Part shown: piece after piece, positions 6,213-14,600 of the stretch
How the letters are laid out: every line of letters begins with the position of its first letter
Position numbering within the stretch: the stretch's first letter is position 1
Origin: an uncultured Oscillospiraceae bacterium
GTDB taxonomy: Bacteria > Bacillota > Clostridia > Oscillospirales > Oscillospiraceae
NCBI GenBank assembly: GCA_910579725.1
Contig: CAJTUD010000020.1
Location: 1-40,431 of the forward strand
Direction of reading: 5' to 3'
DNA length: 40,431 nt
Made by a program: the position numbers and the translations under genes
Notes under the pieces: model-generated
The model's input: the letters and a program-made list of their open reading frames with translations, nothing else
Databases searched by the model: none
Told to the model about the DNA's origin: nothing

Positions 6213-7094
6213 ATGCGCAGGAATGTATATCTGCCGGAGGGCGCGGGCCCTCTCTTTCCGGAAGATCAGCCTCTCAGCGTTCTCCAGCGGGCGATGGAGG
6301 AACAGACGGTTCTGGAGGGCCAGGCCATCCGCTGCGACGCCCGGCGGGATCTGACGGTCCGTTTCGGGGGCTACGAGGGCGTCATCCCCCGTCTGGACGC
6401 CATACATCCCGCCATCAGCGGCGCGGAGCGGGACATCGCGGTTCTCTCCCGGGTAGGCAAGCCCACCTGCTTCACCGTCGCCGGTATGGAAACCGATGGC
6501 GGCGGCAGGCCCCGCTTCATCCTCTCCCGCCGGGCGGCCCAGGAGCAGGCCATCGCGTATCTTCTGGAACATGCCCGGCCCGGCGCGATTCTTCCCGCCC
6601 GGGTGACGCATCTGGAGAGCTTCGGCGCGTTTGTGGATCTGGGCTGCGGGGTGACGTCGCTGATTCCCCTGGAAAACATCTCCGTCTCCCGGGTTTCCCA
6701 CGCCTCGGACCGCTTCCGTCCGGGGCAGGATATTCTGGCGGCCGTCGTCGCCGTGGATTCCCCGGCCTGCCGGTTCTACCTCACGCACAAGGAGCTGCTG
6801 GGAACCTGGCTGGAGAACGCGGCGGCCTTTGCGCCCGGCGACGCGGTTGCGGGGGTGGTCCGGAGCGTGAAAGAATATGGGATCTTCATCGAGCTGGCCC
6901 CCAACCTGTCCGGACTGGCGGACTGGCGTGGGGACGCGGCGCCCGGCGACGCGGTTTCCGTCTACATAAAATCCATCCGTCCGGACTCCAGAAAGATCAA
7001 GCTGCAAATCATCCAGAACCTGGGCCCTGTCCGGGAGCTTCAGGAGCCCCGCTATTTTCTTACAGACGGGACAATCGACGGCTGGCAATACTAG
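6213..7094 (+). CDS. S1 RNA-binding domain protein
   Basis: A 293-residue protein starting MRRNVYLPEGAGPLFPEDQP. At least two S1/OB folds are clear: about 125-200 (ILPARVTHLESFGAFVDLGC..TSLIPLENIS) and 208-268 (VAGVVRSVKEYGIFIELAPN..GLADW). The first 110 residues (VRFGGYEGVIPRLDAI) look like a degenerate third copy. It resembles a short ribosomal protein S1 homologue and probably binds mRNA or the ribosome; the exact role is unknown. The ATG has a distant AAGGA; a GTG three codons earlier is an alternative start. Its stop TAG is nested with that of convergent rarA in one CTAG. Confidence 0.8.
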   Translation: MRRNVYLPEGAGPLFPEDQPLSVLQRAMEEQTVLEGQAIRCDARRDLTVRFGGYEGVIPRLDAIHPAISGAERDIAVLSRVGKPTCFTVAGMETDGGGRPRFILSRRAAQEQAIAYLLEHARPGAILPARVTHLESFGAFVDLGCGVTSLIPLENISVSRVSHASDRFRPGQDILAAVVAVDSPACRFYLTHKELLGTWLENAAAFAPGDAVAGVVRSVKEYGIFIELAPNLSGLADWRGDAAPGDAVSVYIKSIRPDSRKIKLQIIQNLGPVRELQEPRYFLTDGTIDGWQY

Positions 7095-8374
7095 GGGCTG
7101 TCGGATTCGCCGCGCTGGCCCTTGATCTTCTCCCAATAGGCTTTCGCGGCCTGTTCGGTCTTGTTTCCGCCGTACTGGTAGTAGGAAACGCCTGCCAGCT
7201 CGTCCGGCAGATACTGCTGCTTCACCCAGTGTCCCGGGAAGCCGTGGGGATAGAGATACCCCTGCTCCCTCTCCTGGCCGGTGGTATCGGCGTGAACGTT
7301 CTGCAATTCTCTGGGGACGGCTCCGGTCCGTCCCTTTTTCACGTCGCTCCAGGCCGCGCCGATGGCGTTGATGACGCTGTTGGACTTGGGCGCGGTGGCC
7401 AGCAGGATGGCCGCCTGGGCCAGAGGCAGCTGCGCCTCCGGCAGTCCCAGCTGCATGGCGGTATCCACGCAGGCTTTCACAATGGAAATAGCCTGGGGAT
7501 AGGCCATACCGATGTCCTCGCTGGCAGAGCACAGCAGCCTCCGGCAGGGGGTGATCAGATCCCCCGCCTCCAAAAACCGGGCCAGATAGTGCAGCGCCGC
7601 GTCCGGATCGCTGCCTCGCAAGGATTTCATCAGTGCGGAGGCCAGATCGTACATGGCGTCGCCGCCCCTGTCGTAGCGCATGGCGCTGCGCTGGGACACC
7701 TGCTCCGCGTCCGCCGCGGTGAGCACCAGCCTCCCGTCCTTCACCGCAGCCGCCTCGTAGAGCAGCTCCACCGCGTTCATGGCCTTGCGCACGTCCCCGC
7801 CGCAGGCGTGGGCGATGTAATCCGGCACTCCCTCCTCCCAGCTCAGGGGCAGCGGGCTCTCGGACCGGACCAGAGCCAGGGCCCGCTCCACGGCGGGCCT
7901 CACCTCGCCGGCGGAGACGGGCTTGAACTCAAACACTGTGCTGCGGCTGAGCAGGGCGGCGTAGACGTAGAAGTAGGGGTTTTCGGTGGTGGAGGCGATC
8001 AGGGTGATGGACCCGTTCTCCATAAATTCCAGCAGGGACTGCTGCTGCTTTTTGTTGAAGTACTGGATCTCGTCCAGATACAGCAGCACCCCGCCCGGGG
8101 CCATCAGCGTGCCCACGTCCCCGATGATGCTCCTCACATCCTGAAGGGAGGCGGTGGTGGCGTTAAGCTTGTACAGCGTGCGGTGGGTCCGTTTGGCGAT
8201 GATGTTGGCAATCGTGGTCTTCCCGGTGCCGGAGGGACCGTAAAAGACCATGTTGGCGCCGGTACCCTTCTCGATGAACCGGCGCAGCAGGGCGTTGGGC
8301 CCCAGCAGATGTTTCTGCCCCACCACCTCGTCCAGCCCCTGCGGCCGGATACGGTCCGCCAGCGGATGGTCCAT
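7091..8374 (-). CDS. rarA: Replication-associated recombination ATPase RarA
   Basis: A 427-residue AAA+ ATPase of the RarA/MgsA/WRNIP1 family, starting MDHPLADRIRPQGLDEVVGQ. Walker A is GPSGTGKT at 46-53, Walker B is LYLDEIQYFNKKQQ near 98-111, and sensor 1 is TLIASTTENPYF. The family-specific C-terminal part is present (SEDIGMAYPQA, PLAQAAILLATAPKSNSV, GYLYPHGFPGHWV). It acts at stalled replication forks together with SSB. It is the last gene of a LURP-GNAT-rarA run on the minus strand and overlaps the convergent S1-domain gene by 4 bp. Confidence 0.95.
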   Translation of the reverse strand: MDHPLADRIRPQGLDEVVGQKHLLGPNALLRRFIEKGTGANMVFYGPSGTGKTTIANIIAKRTHRTLYKLNATTASLQDVRSIIGDVGTLMAPGGVLLYLDEIQYFNKKQQQSLLEFMENGSITLIASTTENPYFYVYAALLSRSTVFEFKPVSAGEVRPAVERALALVRSESPLPLSWEEGVPDYIAHACGGDVRKAMNAVELLYEAAAVKDGRLVLTAADAEQVSQRSAMRYDRGGDAMYDLASALMKSLRGSDPDAALHYLARFLEAGDLITPCRRLLCSASEDIGMAYPQAISIVKACVDTAMQLGLPEAQLPLAQAAILLATAPKSNSVINAIGAAWSDVKKGRTGAVPRELQNVHADTTGQEREQGYLYPHGFPGHWVKQQYLPDELAGVSYYQYGGNKTEQAAKAYWEKIKGQRGESDSP

Positions 8375-8417
8375 GGGCGGTCACGCTCCTTTCGTCATGG
8401 CGGGAACAGAGGGGCGC

Positions 8418-8927
8418 TTACAGTTCCAGCTCATACTTGTATTCCAGAAACTCCCTGCCGGTGCCCCGTTTCTTGACGGTCTTCGTCTCCACGATCCGGA
8501 AGCCGAACTTCCGGGCGATGGCGTTGGAGCCGGGGTTCTCGCTGAATATGAAGATGGTGGCCTTCTTCGCGCCCTGTTCTCTGGCCCAGCCGATCATGCC
8601 GCCCACCATCTCGGTGGCGTAGCCCTGCCGCCAGAAGTCCCTGTGGACGCAGTAGGCGATGTCGTACACATCCCCCTCCGGGAGAAAGCTACAGGTACCG
8701 ATCCGCGTCCCCGCGGCCCTGTCCTCAGCGATGAGGTAGCAGCATTCCTTGTCCTCGCCCAGCTGCTCGATTTGCCGGAGGTATTCGTCGCTGACCGTCT
8801 CCATGGTCTCGTCCATCAGGTACTCCCCCATTTCCGGGTCGTTCCAGATGCTCAGTGCGAAGCGGGCGTCCTCCGGCGTAAAGCCCCGCAGGTACAGGCG
8901 CTCCGTCTCAATGGGTGGAATCTTCAT
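8418..8927 (-). CDS. GNAT family N-acetyltransferase (RimJ/RimL type)
   Basis: A 169-residue protein starting MKIPPIETERLYLRGFTPED, the classic opening of the RimJ/RimL-like GNAT group (I.TERL.LR.....D). The acetyl-CoA loop is near FWRQGYATEMVGGMIGWARE, and SNAIARKFGFRIVET is the conserved C-terminal strand. These enzymes acetylate N-termini or small amines; the substrate cannot be told from sequence. AGGAGG lies just upstream of the ATG, 12 bp after the stop of the LURP-one gene, so it belongs to the same transcript. Confidence 0.85.
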   Translation of the reverse strand: MKIPPIETERLYLRGFTPEDARFALSIWNDPEMGEYLMDETMETVSDEYLRQIEQLGEDKECCYLIAEDRAAGTRIGTCSFLPEGDVYDIAYCVHRDFWRQGYATEMVGGMIGWAREQGAKKATIFIFSENPGSNAIARKFGFRIVETKTVKKRGTGREFLEYKYELEL

Positions 8928-8939
8928 CTTTTGTACCTC

Positions 8940-9410
8940 CTAGCCCCGGCCGCACTTCTCCGCATCGATGGCCAGCACCGCCATCAGCGCGCACAGCGCG
9001 TTGGACGGGTCCTCCACGTCGATGACGTAGGTATCCGTCCAGTTGAACAGCTCCTTGCCGATGACGGCCACCAGCCCCTGGCTGGGGCTGGTGATGGAGT
9101 AGTCCCACTCCGTCCAGCTGCCCTCCACCTGCCAGTCGCTGCAATCGAACACGAAGCTGGGGGTAAAGAAGGTGAACTCCTTTTTCAGACAGCCCAGATA
9201 CTCGCCGTAGGCGTACAGCTCAAACTGCGGCAGAAAGGTCAGCACCCTTTCCTGCACTGTGCCGATATGCCTGCCTCCGGCGTCCAGAATATGCAGGCAG
9301 TGCCCCCAGCTGAGCTTGCCCTCCACGGTGAAGAGAACGTCTCCGTTTTCATCAAAGATGTCATAGCTGTCAAACCAGGAAAAAAAGCGCTGCTTGAATA
9401 GCATTTTCAT
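8940..9410 (-). CDS. LURP-one-related / YxjI family protein
   Basis: A 156-residue protein beginning MKMLFKQRFFSWFDSYDIFD. The repeating strand pattern (YDIFDENGDVLFTVEGK, LHILDAGGRHIGTVQERV, WDYSITSPSQGLVAVIGKEL) matches the LURP-one/YxjI beta-barrel, a Tubby-like fold found in many Firmicutes. No catalytic residues are known for the family and no signal peptide is visible. The first ATG was chosen because GAGGAGC sits 5 nt before it; a second Met lies two codons later. It opens the LURP-GNAT-rarA transcript, with a promoter at 9474-9502. Confidence 0.8.
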   Translation of the reverse strand: MKMLFKQRFFSWFDSYDIFDENGDVLFTVEGKLSWGHCLHILDAGGRHIGTVQERVLTFLPQFELYAYGEYLGCLKKEFTFFTPSFVFDCSDWQVEGSWTEWDYSITSPSQGLVAVIGKELFNWTDTYVIDVEDPSNALCALMAVLAIDAEKCGRG

Positions 9411-9473
9411 AAAGAGCTCCTCGTTTTGCGGCCCTGCCGCCCATAGCGGCGGAACCGGTGTGATTTGCCCACC

Positions 9474-9502
9474 AGTGTATCACAAATTCCTCCGGACTGC
9501 AA
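9474..9502 (-). promoter_or_regulatory. Promoter of the LURP-GNAT-rarA genes
   Basis: On the minus strand, TTGCAG, 17 bp, TACACT, about 64 bp before the first ATG. Confidence 0.55.
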
Positions 9503-9545
9503 CCTCCCCCGCCGCACCCCGGCGAATTTCCGGAACGCGCGGCGG

Positions 9546-10580
9546 CTATTCCGCGATTCCCCCTGTGGTGAAGGAGTGGTCGGAGTAAGGCCGGATCGCC
9601 CTCACCTTCTCCATCATGCCGGCAAACTTCTCCGGCCTCAGGCTCTGGGGCCCGTCGCACAGGGCGTGCTCGGGATCGTTGTGGACCTCGATAATCAGGC
9701 CGTCCGCTCCGCAGGCCGTGGCCCCCAGGGCCATGGGGGCCACCAGCTCCCAGCGTCCCGTGGCGTGGCTGGGGTCCACCACCACCGGCAGGTGGGACAG
9801 CTGGTGGAGCACCGGGATCACCGACAGGTCCATGGTGTTCCGGGTAGCGGTTTCAAAGGTGCGGATACCCCGCTCGCAGAGGATCACCTGCTCGTTGCCT
9901 CCTGCCATGACGTATTCCGCGCTCATCAGCAGCTCCTGGAGGGTGTTGGCCATTCCCCGCTTGATGAGCACCGGCTTGCGCAGCCTGCCCAGATCCTTGA
10001 GCAGCTCGAAGTTCTGCATGTTCCGGGCCCCCACCTGGATGATGTCGATATCCTCGAAGAGGGGCAGGTGCTTGGCGTCCATGATCTCGGTGACGATGGG
10101 CAGCCCCGTGGCCTCCCGCGCCTTCAGCAGCAGCCGGATTCCCTCCTCGTGGAGTCCCTGGAAGGCGTACGGGGAGGTACGGGGCTTGAAGGCGCCTCCC
10201 CGCAGCACCTGGGCCCCGGCGGCCTTGACGGCCTGGGCCACGGCGATGATCTGCTCCTCGTTTTCCACCGAGCAGGGCCCCGCCATCACCAGGAAGTGGC
10301 CCCCTCCGATTTTCGCTCCGCCCGGCAGGGTGATGGCGGTGTCCTGCTCATGAAATTTCCGGTTGGCGTTTTTGTAGGGCTCCTGGATGCGCTTGACGGT
10401 CTCCACGATGTCCAGTGCCATGATGCTCTCGATGTCCACCCGGGAGGTGTCTCCCACCAGCCCCACGATGGTATGGTTTTCTCCCACGGATTTGTGGGTT
10501 TCCAGCCCCATGCTGTGCAGCCACGCGTCGAACAGCTCCACCTGCTGGCGCTCCGCGCTTTTTTTCAGAATCACGATCAT
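9546..10580 (-). CDS. aroF: 3-deoxy-7-phosphoheptulonate (DAHP) synthase
   Basis: A 344-residue enzyme that joins PEP and erythrose-4-phosphate in the first step of aromatic amino acid synthesis. Residues 1-70 form the ferredoxin-like regulatory domain seen in the Thermotoga-type enzyme, which usually mediates Tyr/Phe feedback. The TIM barrel follows, with AGPCSVE at 100-106, KPRTSPYAF at 132-140, GARNMQN at 184-190, IKRG at 206-209 and DPSHATG at 269-275, the metal and substrate residues of this group. The gene stands alone behind a leader peptide and attenuator (10614-10760), so it is controlled both by feedback and by transcription attenuation. Confidence 0.97.
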   Translation of the reverse strand: MIVILKKSAERQQVELFDAWLHSMGLETHKSVGENHTIVGLVGDTSRVDIESIMALDIVETVKRIQEPYKNANRKFHEQDTAITLPGGAKIGGGHFLVMAGPCSVENEEQIIAVAQAVKAAGAQVLRGGAFKPRTSPYAFQGLHEEGIRLLLKAREATGLPIVTEIMDAKHLPLFEDIDIIQVGARNMQNFELLKDLGRLRKPVLIKRGMANTLQELLMSAEYVMAGGNEQVILCERGIRTFETATRNTMDLSVIPVLHQLSHLPVVVDPSHATGRWELVAPMALGATACGADGLIIEVHNDPEHALCDGPQSLRPEKFAGMMEKVRAIRPYSDHSFTTGGIAE

Positions 10581-10613
10581 AACGCACTCAACTCCTGTTC
10601 AAAATAATTTTTC

Positions 10614-10657
10614 GCGTAAAAAACGGGTCTTACAGTGTTGTTTCACTGTAAGACCCG
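10614..10657 (-). terminator. aroF attenuator terminator
   Basis: A perfect 14-bp stem (10624-10637 with 10644-10657) with a 6-nt loop is followed on the minus strand by TTTTTTA. It lies between the leader peptide and aroF. The competing antiterminator uses 10637-10648, so the two structures exclude each other. Confidence 0.9.
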
Positions 10658-10698
10658 GAATGGATTTCCCCGACAGCTTTTCACCGCAGCAAAACAAC
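10637..10698 (-). promoter_or_regulatory. Candidate antiterminator of the aroF leader
   Basis: On the minus strand GTTGTTTTGCTG (10687-10698), just after the leader stop codon, can pair over 12 positions with CAGTGAAACAAC (10637-10648), with two wobble pairs. That segment forms the inner 5' arm and loop of the terminator, so pairing would open the terminator. A ribosome that reaches the leader stop would cover the first strand. Confidence 0.7.
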
Positions 10699-10700
10699 CC

Positions 10701-10760
10701 TTATCTACTTGTGCAGATAAAGGTAAAGTAATAGTAAGCGGCGAACAGCGTGGATTTCAT
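10701..10760 (-). CDS. Aromatic leader peptide of aroF
   Basis: A 19-residue ORF reads MKSTLFAAYYYFTFICTSR. Three consecutive Tyr codons followed by Phe-Thr-Phe are the control codons expected for a gene of Tyr/Phe synthesis. GAGAGG lies 8 nt before the ATG. The peptide begins about 26 nt after the predicted transcription start and ends 44 nt before the attenuator stem. A hairpin within the end of the ORF (CTTTATCTGC with GTAGATAAGG) can act as the pause structure. It is a regulatory ORF; the peptide itself probably has no job. Confidence 0.85.
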   Translation of the reverse strand: MKSTLFAAYYYFTFICTSR

Positions 10761-10792
10761 AGGAAAAGCCTCTCATTTCCGTGATGGTTTTC

Positions 10793-10821
10793 ATTTTAGC
10801 ACGAATCTTCCCCGGTGGCAA
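10793..10821 (-). promoter_or_regulatory. Promoter of the aroF leader transcript
   Basis: On the minus strand, TTGCCA, 17 bp, TAAAAT, placed so that a short 5' end precedes the leader peptide. Confidence 0.7.
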
Positions 10822-10898
10822 GAGGAAATCCGGGGAAATCCCGAAAAATTTTCTGCGTTTCTTTCACGAAAATTTCACCATTTTGGTTTCATCTGTGT

Positions 10899-10904
10899 TA
10901 TAAT
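10899..10904 (+). promoter_or_regulatory. Minus-10 box before the ABC/FtsX operon
   Basis: A consensus TATAAT with an upstream TGTG; the -35 is weak (TTCACC at a 19-bp spacing). The start would be about 45 bp before the ABC ATPase ATG. Confidence 0.5.
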
Positions 10905-10955
10905 GGGGGTGTTTATTTTGCGAAGAAATGCGACAGATATGTACGGGGTGAAAAA

Positions 10956-11660
10956 ATGAGTAGTTTTGTCCGATTTGAAGGGGTCAAAAAGGTCTACCGC
11001 ATGGGCGAGGTGGAAATCCAGGCCCTGCGGGACGCCACCTTCGCCGTGGAAAAGGGGGAGCTGTGCGTGATCGTGGGTCCCAGCGGCGCGGGAAAGACCA
11101 CGCTCCTGAATATTCTGGGCGGCATGGATACGCTGACCGAGGGCCGGGTGTTTCTGGGCAGCGAGGAGATCTCCTCCTATAACGCCCGGCAGCTGACCGC
11201 CTACCGCCGCCATGACATCGGCTTCGTATTTCAGTTTTATAATCTGGTGCCCAATCTGACGGCCCTGGAGAACGTGGAGCTGGCCTCCCAGATCTGCCGC
11301 AATCCCCTGGACGCGGCGGAGGTGCTGCGCAGCGTGGGCCTGGAGGAACGGCTGAGCAATTTCCCCGCCCAGCTCTCCGGCGGCGAGCAGCAGCGGGTGG
11401 CCATTGCCAGGGCGCTGGCCAAGAATCCCCAGCTGCTCCTCTGCGACGAGCCCACCGGCGCATTGGACTACCACACGGGCAAGGCCATTCTGAAGCTTTT
11501 GCAGCTGATGAGCCGGAAAAACGGCATGACGGTGGTCATCATCACCCATAACAGCGCCCTCACCGCCATGGCCGACCGGGTGATTCAAGTGAAGAACGGC
11601 GCCGTTCTCTCCGAGGAGATCAACGACCGGCCCGTTCCGGTGGAGGAGATCGAATGGTAA
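10956..11660 (+). CDS. ABC transporter ATP-binding protein (LolD/MacB type)
   Basis: A 234-residue ATPase starting MSSFVRFEGVKKVYRMGEVE. Walker A is GPSGAGKTT at 41-49, the Q-loop is VFQFYNLVPNLTA, the signature is LSGGE at 140-144, Walker B is LLLCDEPTG at 160-168 and the switch His is H198 (IITHNS). This is the MacB/LolD/FtsE-like group, whose members power mechanotransmission by FtsX-type permeases rather than classical transport. GGGGTG precedes the ATG. The last 7 bp overlap the start of the permease gene, so the two are coupled and form one complex. Confidence 0.95.
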   Translation: MSSFVRFEGVKKVYRMGEVEIQALRDATFAVEKGELCVIVGPSGAGKTTLLNILGGMDTLTEGRVFLGSEEISSYNARQLTAYRRHDIGFVFQFYNLVPNLTALENVELASQICRNPLDAAEVLRSVGLEERLSNFPAQLSGGEQQRVAIARALAKNPQLLLCDEPTGALDYHTGKAILKLLQLMSRKNGMTVVIITHNSALTAMADRVIQVKNGAVLSEEINDRPVPVEEIEW

Positions 11661-14600
11661 AAACGCTGCTGCGCGCCGCCATACGGGAAATCCGGCAGAG
11701 CATTGGCCGCTATCTGGCGATTCTGGCGATTGTGGGGCTGGGCGTGGGCTTCTTCGCCGGCCTGCGGGCCTGCCAGCCGGACATGATGGCCACAGGCGGC
11801 AAATATCTGACGGAGCAGAAGTTCTATGATTTCCGCTTTCTGTCCACCCTGGGGTTCACGGAGGAGGACGTGGCGGCCTTCGCCGCCCTGGAGGGGGTGA
11901 GCGCCGCCCAAGGCGGGGTGTTCACCGACTTTCTCACGGAAATTGAGGAGGGCCTTGAGACGGTGGTGAAGGCCCACTCCATAACGGAGGACGTGAACAT
12001 CCTCAAGCTCTCCGCGGGCCGGATGCCCGAAGCGCCCGACGAGTGTCTGGGAGACGCGAAATACTTCCTGGAGGAGGATCTTGGAACCGTTCTTCCGGTG
12101 AACGGGAGCAACAGCGAGGATACACGGGAGCTGCTGCGGTACGACGGGTACACCGTTGTGGGACTGGCCTGGTCCCCCTTCTATCTCAACTACGAGCGGG
12201 GGACCAGCTCTCTGGGCAGCGGCAGCGTGGCCGCCTTTGTGTATATTCCCGAGGACGGCTTTGATTTTGAAGCCTACCATGAAATTTTCCTGGCGCTGGA
12301 GGACGTTCCCGCGCCCTATTCCGGCGCGTACGATCAATTGACCGGCAGCCGGGAGGCGGAAATGGAGGACCTTCTGGACCAGCGGGCAGAGCTGCGCTAC
12401 GACGAGCTGTACAGCGAGGCCATGGAAAAGATCCGGGACGGGGAACAGGAGATCGCAGACGGATGGGAGGACTACCGCCGGGAGAAGGCGGACGCCGAAA
12501 CGGAGCTGGACGACGCCTACCGGGAGCTTACCGACGGCGAGTCCGACTATGAGCAGGGCCGGCAGGACTACCAGCAGGGCCAGCAGGACTACGCCGACGG
12601 ACGGCAGAAGGTGGCGGACGCCCAGCAGGAGCTGACGGACGCGGAAGCGGAAGTCGCCGGCGGCCAGCAGGAGCTGGAGGAGGCCCGCCAGGAGCTGGAC
12701 AGCGGCTGGGAGGAATACAACCAGGCCCGGGCGGACGCGGAGCGGGAGCTGGAAGAGGCCCGGCAGAAGCTGGAAGACGGCGAGCGGGAGTACGCCGAAG
12801 GGCTGGCGGAGTACAACGACGGCCTGCAAAAGCTGGAGGAGGTCAGAGACGAAATCGCAAAGGGCGAAAGCGGGCTCAGCACCGGCCAGCAGGAGCTCAG
12901 CGCCGCCCAGGCCCAGCTGAACGCCGCCTGGGCCCAGCTGCAAAGCGGCCAGCAGACGCTCCAGGAGAGCAAGGCCCAGCTGGATGCCGGCGAGGCGCAG
13001 CTCCAGGCCGGCAAGGCCCAGTATGAGACGCAGCTCAATCAATTTCTCGCCATAAAGGACACCCTGCCCCCTGAAACGGCGGCGGGAATGCAGGCCCAGC
13101 TGGACGAAGCGAAAGCGGAGCTGGACCGGAGCGAGGCGCAGCTGGCCGCAGGCTGGGCCCAGTACAGCGCAGGACTGCGGGAATATGAGTCCGGCTATGC
13201 CGAATACCAGAGCGGCGCGGCCCAGGTGGCCCAGGCGGAGCGGGAGCTGCGGGATGGCCGCTCTGAGCTGGAGCAGGGCCGCAAGGAGCTGGCCAGCGGC
13301 GAACAGGAGCTGGAAGAGGCCGGAAAACAGCTGGAGGAGGCCCGCCGGGAGCTGGACGAGGGCTGGGCGGAATACAACAGCGCCAAAGCGGAGGCAGACC
13401 GGGAGCTGGCGGAGGCATACCAGAAGCTTCAGGACGGCGAGGCGGAGTACAGCGACGGCCTGCGGGAGCTGGAGGACGGCCGCAGGGATCTGGACGAGGC
13501 CCAGCGGGAGCTGCGGGAGGCCCAGCGCAAGCTGGACGAGGCCCGGGACCAGCTGGACCGGGCCCCCGGCGAGCTGGAGGATGCCCGGACGGAGCTGGAC
13601 GACGGCTGGGCGGAGTACCGCGACGGCCGGGCCGAGGCCGACCGGGAGTTTGCCAGCGCGGAGGAGGAGCTCCGGGACGCGGAGGAGGAGCTGGCCGATG
13701 CCAGAGAGAAGCTCAAGGATCTGAAACGGGCCTCCACCTATGTCCTCACCAGGGACGAGAACACGGGCTATGTCTGCTTTGAGAACGACACTTCTATCGT
13801 AGCGGCGGTGTCGGTGGTGTTTCCGGTATTTTTCTTCCTGGTGGCGGCTTTGGTGTGCATGACCACCATGAAGCGCATGGTGGACGAGCAGCGCACCCAG
13901 ATCGGCGTGCTGAAGGCTCTGGGCTACGGCCGCGCCCAGATCATGACCAAGTATCTGTTTTATTCCGGCTCCGCCGCTCTGGCTGGCAGCGTTCTGGGCT
14001 ATGGCCTTGGCGTGACGGGCCTGCCCTGGATCATCTGGGAGATCTATGGGATGATCTACGGCTTCGCGCCTCTGGAGCACGCGGTTCTGCCGGATCTGGC
14101 GGCGGTTTCCTTTGCGGCGGCGCTGCTGTGCTCCATGGGAGCCACATGGCTGTCCTGCCGGGTGGAGCTGCGGCGGCAGGCGTCGGATCTGATCCGTCCC
14201 AAGGCTCCCAGAGCGGGCCGCCGGGTGTTTCTGGAGTATATCACGCCGCTGTGGAAGCGTCTGAGCTTTCTGCACAAGGTTTCCGCCCGGAACGTGCTGC
14301 GCTACCGCAGCCGCCTGATCATGATGGTTCTGGGCATCGGCGGATGCACAGCCCTGCTGTGCACCGGCTTCGGCGTCCGGGACTCCATCGCCCATGTGGC
14401 CGATGATCAGTTTAACGAAATCACTCTCTATGACTATTCCGTCACCTTCCAGGACGGCCAGACTTCCGAATCGGCCTCAGCCTATCTGGAGAAATACGGC
14501 TGGGACCCGGAGCAGGCCCTGCTGGTCCATAACGGCAGCGTGGACGTGCTGGCGGAGGGGGGCAGCAAATCCGTCTATCTGGTGGCGTCCTCCACCGGTT

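Noticed and set aside
6011..8476. Open frame of 821 codons across the S1-domain and rarA genes
   Set aside because: It runs through two real genes on opposite strands and has atypical composition.
10771..10796. Alternative longer leader ORF before aroF (MKTITEMRGFSYEIH..)
   Set aside because: It has no good ribosome site and would start at the predicted transcription start. The other frame has GAGAGG and a Tyr/Phe run.
12355..13730. Tandem DNA repeat or recombination hotspot in the permease gene
   Set aside because: The similarity is at protein level with drifted codons; only the 81-residue spacing is regular, so I report it as protein repeats.
11585..14395. Long antisense frame (936 codons) under the FtsX coiled coil
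   Set aside because: It is a mirror of the repetitive coiled-coil codons, giving low-complexity Leu/Gln/Val text. No start signal.
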